A DNA stretch of 64,000 bases from Sphingomonas sp. 35-24ZXX (lineage in GTDB: Bacteria > Pseudomonadota > Alphaproteobacteria > Sphingomonadales > Sphingomonadaceae), in the NCBI RefSeq assembly GCF_000786215.1, contig NZ_JROG01000001.1, positions 186,001 to 250,000 of the forward strand, given 5' to 3'. Numbering within the stretch: position 1 is the first letter of the stretch; the number at the start of each line of letters is the position of its first letter. Of this stretch, positions 34,496 through 43,283 are shown piece by piece. A program made the position numbers and the translations under genes. The notes below the pieces were generated by a model. It worked only from the letters and a program-made list of their open reading frames with translations, was not told the DNA's origin and searched no databases.

Positions 34496-37400
34496 GCTAT
34501 GACACCGTCCTGATTGCCAACCGCGGTGCGATCGCCACCCGGATCATCCGCACGTTGCGGCGCATGGGGCTGCGCTCGGTTGCGGTCTATTCGGAGGCCG
34601 ACGAGGCATCGCTGCATGTCGCCATGGCGGACGAGGCGGTGTGTATCGGCGCTGCGCGCGCGACCGAAAGCTATCTCAATATCCCGGCGATGCTCGAGGC
34701 GGCGCGCAGCACCGGGGCAGGGGCGATCCATCCCGGCTACGGCTTTCTGGCCGAAAATGCTGAGTTTGCCGAAGCCTGCGCCGAGGCCGGGATCGTGTTC
34801 ATCGGCCCCAGCCCCGAGAACATCCGCACCTTCGGCCTCAAGCACAGCGCCCGCGCGCTGGCGGCGGCGCACGATGTGCCGTTGGCACCGGGCACTGGCC
34901 TGCTGACCGACGAGGACGAGGCGGCTGAGGCTGCCCAGGACATCGGCTATCCCGTCATGCTCAAGGCGACCGCAGGCGGCGGCGGCATCGGCATGCGCAT
35001 TTGCGAGACCGAAGCCGATGTTCGCGAGGGCTTTGCCACCGTTGCGCGGCTGGGGCAGGGCAATTTTGGCGACGCCGGCGTGTTCCTTGAGCGCTATATC
35101 CGCCGCGCCCGGCATATCGAGGTGCAGATCTTCGGCGATGGCGCGGGCCAGGTCGTGGCTTTGGGCGAGCGCGATTGCTCGTTGCAGCGGCGCAACCAGA
35201 AGGTGGTCGAAGAGGCGCCGGCGCCCTTGCTGCCCGAAGGCATCCGCAGCGCGCTCTATGCTGCGGCGATCCGGCTGGGCCAGGCAGCGCAGTACCGTTC
35301 GGCCGGCACGGTCGAATTCCTCTACGATGCAGAGCGGCACGAGTTCTTCTTCCTGGAGATGAACACCCGGCTGCAGGTCGAACATGGCGTCACCGAAGAG
35401 GTGATGGGGATCGATCTGGTCGAGTGGATGGTGCGTGGCGGGCAGGGAGACTTTGGGTTCCTGACCTCTGTGCCAACGCGTCCACAGGGCCATTCGGTGC
35501 AGGTCCGGCTCTATGCCGAAGACCCCGCGCACGATTACCGCCCCACCTCGGGCACGCTGACGGCGGTGACCTTCCCCGCCGATATCCGCGCCGAAACCTG
35601 GGTGATGGCGGGCAGCACCGTCAGCGCCTGGTATGACCCCATGCTGGCCAAGCTGATCGTCCATGCCGAAACCCGCGAGGCTGCGGTCGCCGCGATGCAG
35701 GCGGCGCTCGACGAGAGCCGCGTCGACGGCATCGAAAGCAACCTGCGCTGGCTGCGCGACGTGGTGCGGTCAGCCGAATTCGTCAGTGGCGATGTATCGA
35801 CGCGCGCGCTCGACGCGATCCCCTATCATCCGCGCAGCATCCAGATCGTCAGCGGCGGCACCGCGACCACGGTGCAGGACTGGCCGGGCCGTCAGCGGCT
35901 GTGGTCGGTCGGGGTGCCGCCCTCGGGGCCGATGGACGACCAGTCGTTTCGCCTCGGCAACCGGCTGCTCGGCAACCCCGAAGGGACGGCCGGGCTGGAG
36001 ATCATCGTCACCGGGCCCACGCTGTTGTTCAACGCGCCCGCGCGCATCTGCCTGACCGGCGCGGATTTTCAGGCGACGCTCGATGGCACGCCGGTGCCCC
36101 GCGGGACCCCGGTCGATATCGCGGCGGGCCAGACGCTGGCGCTGGGCAAGCTTTCGGGCGGCGGCTGGCGCGGCTATCTGCTGGTGGCGGGCGGTCTCGA
36201 CATCGCGCCTTATCTGGGCAGCACCAGCACCTTCGAGCTTGGCCAGTTCGGCGGGCATGCCGGGCGCAAGCTGCTTGCGGGCGATACGCTGCATCTGGCG
36301 GGCGAACCCGTGGGCAATGCGCTCGCCCTGACGACACTGCCCGATCTGGCGGGCGAATGGACGCTGCGCGTGCTTTATGGCCCGCACGGCGCGCCCGATT
36401 TCTTCACCAACGAGGATGTCGACACCTTCATCGCCGCCGATTGGCAGGTGCACTATAATTCGAACCGAACCGGCGTCCGCCTGATCGGCCCCAAGCCGGT
36501 CTGGGCGCGCAAGGATGGGGGCGAGGCGGGGCTGCACCCGTCGAACATCCACGACAATCCCTATGCCATCGGCGCGGTCGATTTCACCGGCGACATGCCG
36601 ATCATCCTCGGCCCCGATGGTCCCTCGCTCGGCGGCTTTGTCTGCCCGTTCGTGGTGATCGCCGCCGACCGATGGAAAATCGGCCAGCTGGCACCGGGCG
36701 ACAAACTGCGTTTCGTGCCGGTCAACGCGCATGATGCCTTTGCCGCAGACAGCCTGCAGCGCCGGCTGCTGACCACCGGCGAGCGCCATATGGTCAGCCC
36801 GGCGCGCCCGATCGAGACCTTGTCGCCGATCCTGGGCGTCATCAGCGATAGCCCGCAGCGGCCGCGCACCGTCTATCGCCAGCAGGGAGACCGCAACATC
36901 CTGGTCGAATACGGCCCGATCGTGCTCGACATCGAGCTGCGCATCCGCGTGCAGGCCTTGCTGACCGAGCTCGAGCGGATGGCCCTGCCCGGGGTGATCG
37001 ATATCGTGCCCGGCATCCGGTCGCTGCAGTTCCATTTCGATGGCGTCACGATGACACAGGGCATGGCGCTGGCGTCGTTGATGGCGGCGGAGGAGCGGCT
37101 GGGCGATCTGGAGGATTTCACCATCCCCTCGCGCATCGTCCATCTGCCGCTGAGCTGGCGCGACCCCGCGATCATCGAGACCATCGAGAAATACATGGGT
37201 GCGGTGCGCGACGATGCGCCGTGGTGCCCCGACAATATCGAGTTCATCCGCCGCATCAACGGCCTGCCCGACACGGCGGCGGTCGAGAATCTGATCTTCG
37301 ATGCCAATTATCTCGTGCTGGGGCTGGGCGATGTCTATCTGGGCGCGCCGGTCGCGACGCCGGTCGATCCGCGCCACCGGCTGGTCACCACCAAGTACAA

Positions 37401-38082
37401 TCCGGCGCGCACCTGGACCCCGCCCAATGTCGTGGGCATCGGCGGCGCGTATATGTGCATCTACGGCATGGAGGGGCCGGGGGGCTATCAGCTGTTCGGG
37501 CGCACGATCCAGGTGTGGAATACCCACCGCCAGACCGACGCCTTTACCGAAGGCAAGCCGTGGCTGCTGCGCTTCTTCGACCAGATCCGTTTCTACCCGG
37601 TGAGCGCCGACGAGCTGACCGAATGGCGGCGCGATTTCCCGAGCGGGCGTCGCTCGATCCGCATCGAGCCCTCCGAATTCCGCCTCGCCGATTATCGCGC
37701 ATTTCTCGCCGACAATGCCGATGCCATCGCCGCGTTCGAGGCGCAGCGCCAGGCTGCGTTCGATGCCGAACGCGCCGAGTGGCAAAGGCTGGGCGAGTTC
37801 GACCGGACCGACGCGGCGGAGGTGGCGGTCGCTGCCGAGCAGGTCGAGGTGCCCGAAGGCGCCGATCTGGTCGAGACGCCGTTTGGTGGCAGCGTGTGGA
37901 AGATGCTGGTCGCGGTCGGCGACGAGGTCGAGGCGGGCGATGCGATCGCGATCATCGAGGCGATGAAGATGGAATGCCGCGTCGACAGCCCCGGCGCCGG
38001 AACCATCTCCGCGCTCTATGCCCGCGAACGCCAGTCGATCCTGCCGGGCGAGCCGATCCTTGCGCTGACGAGGCACGCATGA
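34492..38082 (+). CDS. Biotin-dependent urea/guanidine carboxylase
   Basis: 1,196 residues. Residues 1 to about 450 are a biotin carboxylase (IANRGAIATRIIRTLRRMG, AIHPGYGFLAENAEFA, KATAGGGGIGMR, FFLEMNTRLQVEHGVTE). Residues about 455-760 are KipA-like and 770-1060 KipI-like carboxyltransferase domains. The C-terminus is a biotinyl domain with Lys1159 in EAMKMECRV. It carboxylates urea to allophanate or guanidine to carboxyguanidine. The two upstream DUF1989 genes favour guanidine. Near the substrate pocket the sequence reads VLDIELR with Glu815, where I recall Asn in urea carboxylases and Asp in guanidine ones; an acid would favour a cationic substrate. It is coupled by ATGA to both neighbours. 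Confidence 0.88.
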   Translation: MSYDTVLIANRGAIATRIIRTLRRMGLRSVAVYSEADEASLHVAMADEAVCIGAARATESYLNIPAMLEAARSTGAGAIHPGYGFLAENAEFAEACAEAGIVFIGPSPENIRTFGLKHSARALAAAHDVPLAPGTGLLTDEDEAAEAAQDIGYPVMLKATAGGGGIGMRICETEADVREGFATVARLGQGNFGDAGVFLERYIRRARHIEVQIFGDGAGQVVALGERDCSLQRRNQKVVEEAPAPLLPEGIRSALYAAAIRLGQAAQYRSAGTVEFLYDAERHEFFFLEMNTRLQVEHGVTEEVMGIDLVEWMVRGGQGDFGFLTSVPTRPQGHSVQVRLYAEDPAHDYRPTSGTLTAVTFPADIRAETWVMAGSTVSAWYDPMLAKLIVHAETREAAVAAMQAALDESRVDGIESNLRWLRDVVRSAEFVSGDVSTRALDAIPYHPRSIQIVSGGTATTVQDWPGRQRLWSVGVPPSGPMDDQSFRLGNRLLGNPEGTAGLEIIVTGPTLLFNAPARICLTGADFQATLDGTPVPRGTPVDIAAGQTLALGKLSGGGWRGYLLVAGGLDIAPYLGSTSTFELGQFGGHAGRKLLAGDTLHLAGEPVGNALALTTLPDLAGEWTLRVLYGPHGAPDFFTNEDVDTFIAADWQVHYNSNRTGVRLIGPKPVWARKDGGEAGLHPSNIHDNPYAIGAVDFTGDMPIILGPDGPSLGGFVCPFVVIAADRWKIGQLAPGDKLRFVPVNAHDAFAADSLQRRLLTTGERHMVSPARPIETLSPILGVISDSPQRPRTVYRQQGDRNILVEYGPIVLDIELRIRVQALLTELERMALPGVIDIVPGIRSLQFHFDGVTMTQGMALASLMAAEERLGDLEDFTIPSRIVHLPLSWRDPAIIETIEKYMGAVRDDAPWCPDNIEFIRRINGLPDTAAVENLIFDANYLVLGLGDVYLGAPVATPVDPRHRLVTTKYNPARTWTPPNVVGIGGAYMCIYGMEGPGGYQLFGRTIQVWNTHRQTDAFTEGKPWLLRFFDQIRFYPVSADELTEWRRDFPSGRRSIRIEPSEFRLADYRAFLADNADAIAAFEAQRQAAFDAERAEWQRLGEFDRTDAAEVAVAAEQVEVPEGADLVETPFGGSVWKMLVAVGDEVEAGDAIAIIEAMKMECRVDSPGAGTISALYARERQSILPGEPILALTRHA

Positions 38083-39848
38083 CCGCGCCCGCCCGCCTCA
38101 GCGCCGGGGCCATCGCGCGGGCCGTCAATGCACGAGAGGCGACCGCGGTTGCCATCGCCGAAGACAGCCTCGCGCGCATCGCCGCTTATGATGCCGTGCA
38201 GCCGCAGATCTGGATCAGCCGTACCGCGCCCGAGGCCGTGATCGCGGCTGCGCGCGCAGTCGATGCGCGGGTGGCGGCGGGCGAGACGCTGCCGCTCGCC
38301 GGGGTGCCGTTCGCGGCCAAGGACAATATCGATGTCGCAGGGCTTGAGACGACGGCTGCGTGCCCCGCCTTCGCCTATCGGCCTGCAGCCTCCGCATGTG
38401 TGGTCGAACGCCTGCTGGCCGCCGGTGCGATCTGCATGGGCAAGACCAATCTCGACCAGTTCGCCACCGGTCTCAACGGCACGCGCAGCCCCTATGGTGC
38501 GCCGCGCAACGCCTATAACCTTGCCTATGTCAGCGGCGGGTCCAGCTCGGGGTCGGCCAGTGCGACGGCGGCCGGGCTGGTTGCCTTTGCGCTCGGCACC
38601 GATACCGCAGGCTCGGGCAGGGTCCCGGCCGCCTTCCAGCATCTGATCGGCTTCAAGCCCAGCAAGGGGCGGTGGAGCAACCGCGGGCTGGTGCCCGCCT
38701 GCCGCACGCTCGACTGCATCACCGTGTTCACTGACGACACTGGCGATGCCCGGCTGATTGACGGCGTGGTCGCGGGCTTCGATGCCGCGGACGCCTATTC
38801 CAAGCCGCTGGCCGATCGCCCGCTCGCACCCCGCACCATTGGCGTACCGCGCCGTGACCAGCGGATGTTCTTCGGCGATCTGGAATCGGAATATCTCTAC
38901 GACCGCGCGCTGGAAAAGCTGACCGCGCTCGGTACCCTCATCGAGATCGACTATGCCCCGCTGCAGGAAGCCGCGCAGCTGCTTTATGGCGGCCCCTGGG
39001 TGGCGGAGCGCACGGCGGCGCTGGCCGGTCTGCTCGCCAGCGACCCCGACGCCATCGACCCGACCGTGCGCGAGATCGTTTCGGAGGGGCTTGAGACCAG
39101 GGCGGTCGATCTGTTCAACGGCATCTACCGCCTCGCGGAACTCAAGCGCCATGCCGATACATTGTGGGAGAGCATCGACATGATGGTCTTCCCCACCACC
39201 GGCACCACCTATCGCGTCGCCGAACTGAAGGCCGCGCCGATCGCTCTCAACAGCGCGCTGGGGGCCTATACCAATTTCGTCAACCTGCTCGACATGGCCG
39301 CGCTGGCGGTTCCGGCGGGCGCGCGCGCCAATGGCACGGGCTTTGGCATCACCCTGATCGGCCCTGCCGATACCGACCTTGCGCTGCTCGATGCGGCGGA
39401 TGCCTATCTTTCGGTGGTCGATCTTCCCGGGCCACCCCCGCTTGACCTGGAGGGCAAAATGCAGACCGTGAAACTCGCCGTCGTCGGCGCACATCTCAAA
39501 GACATGCCGCTGCACTGGCAGCTGACCTCGCGCGAGGCGAGCTTCGTCGGCGCGTTCGAGACCGCACCCGAATATCGGCTCTATGCCATCGCCAACAGTG
39601 TCCCGCCCAAGCCCGCGCTGGTCCACAGCCCGGACGGCGCGGCGATCAAGGTCGAAGTGTACGAGATGGGTGTTGCCGAATTCGGCAGCTTCGTCGTCGA
39701 GGTGCCGCCGCCGCTGGCGATCGGCACGGTGACGCTGGCCGACGGCACTTCGGTCAAGGGTTTCGTCGCCGAACCGCGCGCGCTGACCGGCGCCGAAGAC
39801 ATTACGCATCTAGGGGGCTGGCGCGCTTACATTGCGCAAATGGCCTGA
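38079..39848 (+). CDS. atzF: Allophanate hydrolase
   Basis: 589 residues. The amidase-signature domain shows the Ser-cisSer-Lys triad: Lys in FAAKDNIDVAG, serines in VSGGSSSGSASATAAG and FALGTDTAGSGRVPAAF. A C-terminal domain (about 465-589, VKLAVVGAHLKDMPLHWQL) is the allophanate-hydrolase-specific module. It releases ammonia and CO2 from allophanate, completing the pathway. The ATG at 38079 overlaps the carboxylase stop. Unlike the yeast urea amidolyase, hydrolase and carboxylase are separate proteins. Confidence 0.92.
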   Translation: MTAPARLSAGAIARAVNAREATAVAIAEDSLARIAAYDAVQPQIWISRTAPEAVIAAARAVDARVAAGETLPLAGVPFAAKDNIDVAGLETTAACPAFAYRPAASACVVERLLAAGAICMGKTNLDQFATGLNGTRSPYGAPRNAYNLAYVSGGSSSGSASATAAGLVAFALGTDTAGSGRVPAAFQHLIGFKPSKGRWSNRGLVPACRTLDCITVFTDDTGDARLIDGVVAGFDAADAYSKPLADRPLAPRTIGVPRRDQRMFFGDLESEYLYDRALEKLTALGTLIEIDYAPLQEAAQLLYGGPWVAERTAALAGLLASDPDAIDPTVREIVSEGLETRAVDLFNGIYRLAELKRHADTLWESIDMMVFPTTGTTYRVAELKAAPIALNSALGAYTNFVNLLDMAALAVPAGARANGTGFGITLIGPADTDLALLDAADAYLSVVDLPGPPPLDLEGKMQTVKLAVVGAHLKDMPLHWQLTSREASFVGAFETAPEYRLYAIANSVPPKPALVHSPDGAAIKVEVYEMGVAEFGSFVVEVPPPLAIGTVTLADGTSVKGFVAEPRALTGAEDITHLGGWRAYIAQMA

Positions 39849-39876
39849 TTTTTCGGACAGTTGGAAAGGGCAGTTG

Positions 39877-40809
39877 ATGCAGAAACTTCGCATGACCACC
39901 GCCGCGCTTGCGGCTGGACTCTCCGCCCTTTCGCCGATGGCGCAGGCGCATCCCGAACAGGTGATCGACGTCCCCGGCTTTGCCGATTTCCTGGCGGTCG
40001 ATGGCGACAGCGTCTGGGCGACCAACGATGGCCGCGTCGAACGCTGGTCCCGCAAGGGCAAGATCGCCGGGGTGCCGATGTCCAAGCCCTGCGGCGCGAT
40101 GGCGATCCTCGACGGGTCGTTATGGGTGGCGGACTGCAAGGAGAAGGCGCTCGTCCGCATCGACACGCAGTCGGCTCAGAAGATTGCAACAGTGGCAACC
40201 GGCCTTGCCAGCCCGGGCGAACTCAATGTGGTCGCAGGAGCGGGATCGATCTGGGTGGCGAGCGATCATGCGGCGGGCAAGGTGACGCGGGTCGATCCTG
40301 CCACCAACACCGTCATCGCCACGATCACGGTCAGCCCCGGCACCTGGTACCTCGCGTTCGGCTTTGGCTCGCTTTGGGCGGTCAGCAGCGAGAGCAAGAC
40401 GGTCCAGCGGATCGACCCTGCCACCAACACGGTCACCAAGACCACGATGCTGGGCAACATCCCGGGCTTCCTCACGACGGGTGAAGGCGCAGTGTGGGTG
40501 CAGGAACAGGGCGATGGCACCGTCGCGAAGGTCGACCCGGCAACGGGCGAGGTGCTGGGCCGCGCCAAGGTTGGCGCGGTGCTCAAATATGGCGATATCG
40601 ATACCGGGGCCGGCATGGTGTGGCTGCGCACCACCGAGGACCAGACCTTTGTCGCGATTGACCCGAAGACACTGGAGGTTGTCGCGCGGCTGGGCAAGGC
40701 AGAGGGGAGCGGCGCGCTGCGCTACACTGAGGGCGGTTTGTGGACATCAGCGCATGACGTGCACACGCTGACCTGGTGGCCTGCGCCGATCCTGACAGCT
40801 GCCCCGTAA
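39877..40809 (+). CDS. Secreted beta-propeller protein (YVTN/Vgb-like)
   Basis: 310 residues. A signal peptide ends at SPMAQAH, then come repeating blades of the pattern (V/I)DPATN-T(V/A)...I/V, for example TRVDPATNTVIATI, QRIDPATNTVTKTT, AKVDPATGEVLGRA and VAIDPKTLEVVARL, with tryptophan-containing strands (GSIWVAS, GSLWAVS, GAVWVQE, GMVWLRT). This is a lactonase/Vgb-like propeller. No catalytic residues can be assigned. It starts 28 bases after atzF with a GGAAAGGG site, so it may be the last gene of the operon, but its role there is unclear. Confidence 0.82.
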   Translation: MQKLRMTTAALAAGLSALSPMAQAHPEQVIDVPGFADFLAVDGDSVWATNDGRVERWSRKGKIAGVPMSKPCGAMAILDGSLWVADCKEKALVRIDTQSAQKIATVATGLASPGELNVVAGAGSIWVASDHAAGKVTRVDPATNTVIATITVSPGTWYLAFGFGSLWAVSSESKTVQRIDPATNTVTKTTMLGNIPGFLTTGEGAVWVQEQGDGTVAKVDPATGEVLGRAKVGAVLKYGDIDTGAGMVWLRTTEDQTFVAIDPKTLEVVARLGKAEGSGALRYTEGGLWTSAHDVHTLTWWPAPILTAAP

Positions 40810-40846
40810 CCTGTATCGCCATCCGAAGGGACGATGGCGATACAGG
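40810..40846. terminator. Bidirectional terminator hairpin between convergent genes
   Basis: CCTGTATCGCCATC (40810-40823) and GATGGCGATACAGG (40833-40846) form a perfect 14-bp stem with a 9-base loop. It fills the 49-bp gap between the beta-propeller gene and the convergent urcA-family gene. No clear U-tract. Confidence 0.8.
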
Positions 40847-40858
40847 AAGGGACATGGT

Positions 40859-41194
40859 TCAGCGCAGCGAGGCGACCTGGGTGGCCGCCTTGGGCGTTGC
40901 GCGAGCAAGACGCGCCTCGATCTGCGAGCGGACATCGGCAGCCACCGATGCGCGGCATTTCTGAGTCTGGACCTGCGTTGCCAGCGGCACGCTCGACAGG
41001 CGCTCGCCGCAGACGGTGCGGGCGGCCTGATCGACGCGGATGGCAAGCCGCTGCTGGCCGTCAGCGGTGGACAGGTCGAGACCCTGAAGGTTGAGGATCG
41101 CCTTGTCCTTGACGAAGGGGTTTTCGGTTGCGGCTGCACCGGTGGCGGTCAGCGCGAAGGCGAGGGTGGCGAATGCCACGAGGCCGGTTTTCAT
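40859..41194 (-). CDS. UrcA family protein
   Basis: A small secreted protein of 111 residues. A signal peptide (LVAFATLAFALTATGAAA) is followed by LNLQGLDLSTADGQQRLAIRVDQAARTVCG (quoted in part: LNLQGLDLSTADGQQRLAIR) and a second cysteine in TQKCRASVAADV. This pattern, with two cysteines probably disulfide-bonded, is the UrcA family known almost only from sphingomonads and caulobacters. The function is unknown. It is transcribed alone, preceded by AGGAGATGA and an AT-rich promoter region. Confidence 0.85.
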   Translation of the reverse strand: MKTGLVAFATLAFALTATGAAATENPFVKDKAILNLQGLDLSTADGQQRLAIRVDQAARTVCGERLSSVPLATQVQTQKCRASVAADVRSQIEARLARATPKAATQVASLR

Positions 41195-41294
41195 CGTTCA
41201 TCTCCTGCAAAAGACGGGTACGGCTCTGCGGCCGCTGGGAAGCATCCTAGCGGGAGACGAGAAAACTTTCAATATATAACCAGTTCTTGTACTT

Positions 41295-41326
41295 TTATTA
41301 CTTCGACCTTGAGGCGTTATTACTTC
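41295..41326. repeat. Two direct repeats TTATTACTTC, 22 bp apart
   Basis: Identical 10-mers at 41295-41304 and 41317-41326, a 22-bp period (two helical turns), in an AT-rich stretch. They lie 100-130 bp upstream of the urcA-family start and overlap the stop codon of the gene at 41320. The spacing suits tandem binding of an activator. Confidence 0.45.
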
Positions 41327-41688
41327 ACCGTGACGACCAGCATCGCCAGATCGGTCTTTGGCGACAGCAGCCCCACCGGCAATCGGGCATCGCGAACCGC
41401 ATCGTCCACCGCGACCGAAATGGTGCGCGCATGCGGTGCCGACCAGGCGCGAACCGTCGAGACGGGTACGCTCGCGGTCCACCGATGATGTCCGCTGGCT
41501 GGCACTTCATGCCCGTTAATCAAGACCTTGGATGCCGCGCTGGTGCGGTGGCCGGATACCACGACGCAGCTTTCCGCACCGCATCCAACCAGCCGGGTGC
41601 GCAGCGCGGCGCCGTCGCAGGCCGCGGCGGGCACGGCCACCGCGCCCGCCATCAGAACGGCGGTCATGAGCGAAAGGCTACGCAGCAT
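41320..41688 (-). CDS. Small secreted protein of unknown function
   Basis: 122 residues. A signal peptide (LMTAVLMAGAVAVPAAA) is followed by a mature region with three cysteines (ACDG, VGCGAESCVVVSG) and a histidine-containing strand (VPASGHHRWTASVPV). I recognise no family. The ATG at 41688 has AGGAG eight bases upstream; an in-frame ATG at 41709 overlaps the sulfotransferase stop as ATGA and is the alternative. It is the last gene of the desaturase-sulfotransferase operon. Confidence 0.7.
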   Translation of the reverse strand: MLRSLSLMTAVLMAGAVAVPAAACDGAALRTRLVGCGAESCVVVSGHRTSAASKVLINGHEVPASGHHRWTASVPVSTVRAWSAPHARTISVAVDDAVRDARLPVGLLSPKTDLAMLVVTVK

Positions 41689-41705
41689 CGTCGGGCTCCT
41701 GCTTG

Positions 41706-43283
41706 TCATGAGATGGCCACGCCATGGTCTTCGAAGAACCTGCGGACCGGTTCGAGCACCTCGGCGTGACGCTTCCAGCGCGCGACCGAGTCGGTGTAGA
41801 TCGGGCGGCGCACTTGCGCGGCGCTGGGCGTGGAGACCGGAGCGGTGTTGGCGTGGAACGCAAGGCAATCGTCGGACCAGTCTAGCCCGCAATGGCTGAG
41901 CAGACGCTCGGTCTGCCCCTGCTGGTCGGCGATCAGGTCCTCATACTGCACTTCCAGCACGCGGCCGGGCAGTTCGCGCGCCCACAAAGTCATCAGCCGA
42001 TCGAACCGGACATAATAGGCGGCGATGTCGAGCAGATCGTAGCTGTAATCATAATAGCGCGAGCTGATCGCGAAAAGGTTGCGGAAATTGGCCAGCACCG
42101 TGTCCATCGGGTGGCGGCGCAGGCAGACGATCCTTGCGGAGGGCAGGGCGCGCGCGATGAAGCCGGCGTACTGGAAGTTGCCGGGAAACTTGTCGGTAAA
42201 GCGCAGCGCCGGGTCGCGGCGATGGTGCTGAGCACGCGCCATGTAATCCTGTCCGATCGCGGCCATGTCCGCCCGCGCGGCGGCGTGGATGGTCTCTGGG
42301 TCGAGCACGTTGCGGCTGCGCGTTCCGGCGGCGATCTTCACCGCGAGCGGCATCGCCTGCAGTTCGCCCGCGCTTTCCATCGCCGGGTGCGAGGTAAGGA
42401 TCCTGTCGACCAGGGTGGTTCCGGTGCGCGGCATGCCGATGATGAACACCGGTGCATCGGTGCTGGCCGGAGCCTCTGGCCTGGCGCGCAGGCTGGGCCA
42501 GGCCGCCTCGATCGCATCGAAATTGGCGGCATCGAACGCAAAATCATAGTCGAGCGAGCGGCGGTGCTCGCCATTGGCGGTGCACAGGATGTCGAGTGCC
42601 TGGTCGGGCTCGCCGATATCCTCCAGCTCCTTTGCAAGCGCATAGCCCAGCAGCAGCCGGTCGCGCCCTTGGTGCGCGCGCGCAAAGGTCTGACCCAGCC
42701 GGGCGACATGGTTGCGATCCGCGCTCTGCTTTTTCAGGCTGGCAAGCAGGTGATGCGCGCGGGCGTGATCGGGCGCGATGGCGATCAGCGCCTCGAGCGC
42801 CGCCTCCGCAGCCTGGGTCCGGCCCAGGAAGTTGAGCGTGACGCCGACATTGTAGCGATATTCGGTATCGTCGGGTCGCAGCCGGGACGCTTCCTCGAAA
42901 TGCACCAGCGCGGCGGCATGATCGCCCAGCCTAGCATAGACGCAGCCCATGGTGTCGCGGCTCAGCGCATCGGCCGGTGGCGCGGTCTCCGCCTGCTGGA
43001 GGATCGCTGCCGCCTCACCATCGCGCCGGACCATGATGTAGAGCTTGGCGAGTTGCGCGCGATATTCGCCGGTGGGTTCGTGCGCGACCGCCTGTTCGAG
43101 ATGCCGGATTCCCGCGGTCACCCGGCCTGCCGACGATTCCGCAATTCCCAGCAGAAAATGCCCCTCGGCATCAAGCGGATCGTCGGACAGCAGCGATGCC
43201 GCAAAGCGGTGCGTGGCGGACAGGTCGCCCTGGTCCAGCGCGGCACGGGCGGCATCGATCCGGCGGGTCCGCGTGCTGATCAT
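41706..43283 (-). CDS. TPR-repeat sulfotransferase
   Basis: 525 residues. The N-terminal half (about 1-235) holds tetratricopeptide repeats (AEGHFLLGIAESSAGRV, DALSRDTMGCVYARLGDHAA). The C-terminal half is a PAPS-dependent sulfotransferase: 5'-phosphate loop VFIIGMPRTGTTLVDRILTSHP, 3'-phosphate region ARIVCLRRHPMDTVLANF, and ARWKRHAEVLEPV near the end. It probably transfers sulfate to a hydroxylated lipid, carotenoid or glycan; the upstream hydroxylase-like gene, overlapping as ATGA, could supply the hydroxyl group (inference). Confidence 0.87.
   Translation of the reverse strand: MISTRTRRIDAARAALDQGDLSATHRFAASLLSDDPLDAEGHFLLGIAESSAGRVTAGIRHLEQAVAHEPTGEYRAQLAKLYIMVRRDGEAAAILQQAETAPPADALSRDTMGCVYARLGDHAAALVHFEEASRLRPDDTEYRYNVGVTLNFLGRTQAAEAALEALIAIAPDHARAHHLLASLKKQSADRNHVARLGQTFARAHQGRDRLLLGYALAKELEDIGEPDQALDILCTANGEHRRSLDYDFAFDAANFDAIEAAWPSLRARPEAPASTDAPVFIIGMPRTGTTLVDRILTSHPAMESAGELQAMPLAVKIAAGTRSRNVLDPETIHAAARADMAAIGQDYMARAQHHRRDPALRFTDKFPGNFQYAGFIARALPSARIVCLRRHPMDTVLANFRNLFAISSRYYDYSYDLLDIAAYYVRFDRLMTLWARELPGRVLEVQYEDLIADQQGQTERLLSHCGLDWSDDCLAFHANTAPVSTPSAAQVRRPIYTDSVARWKRHAEVLEPVRRFFEDHGVAIS

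Noticed and set aside
35770-38076. Open minus-strand frame opposite the carboxylase
   Set aside because: Shadow of a conserved biotin enzyme; no family resemblance.
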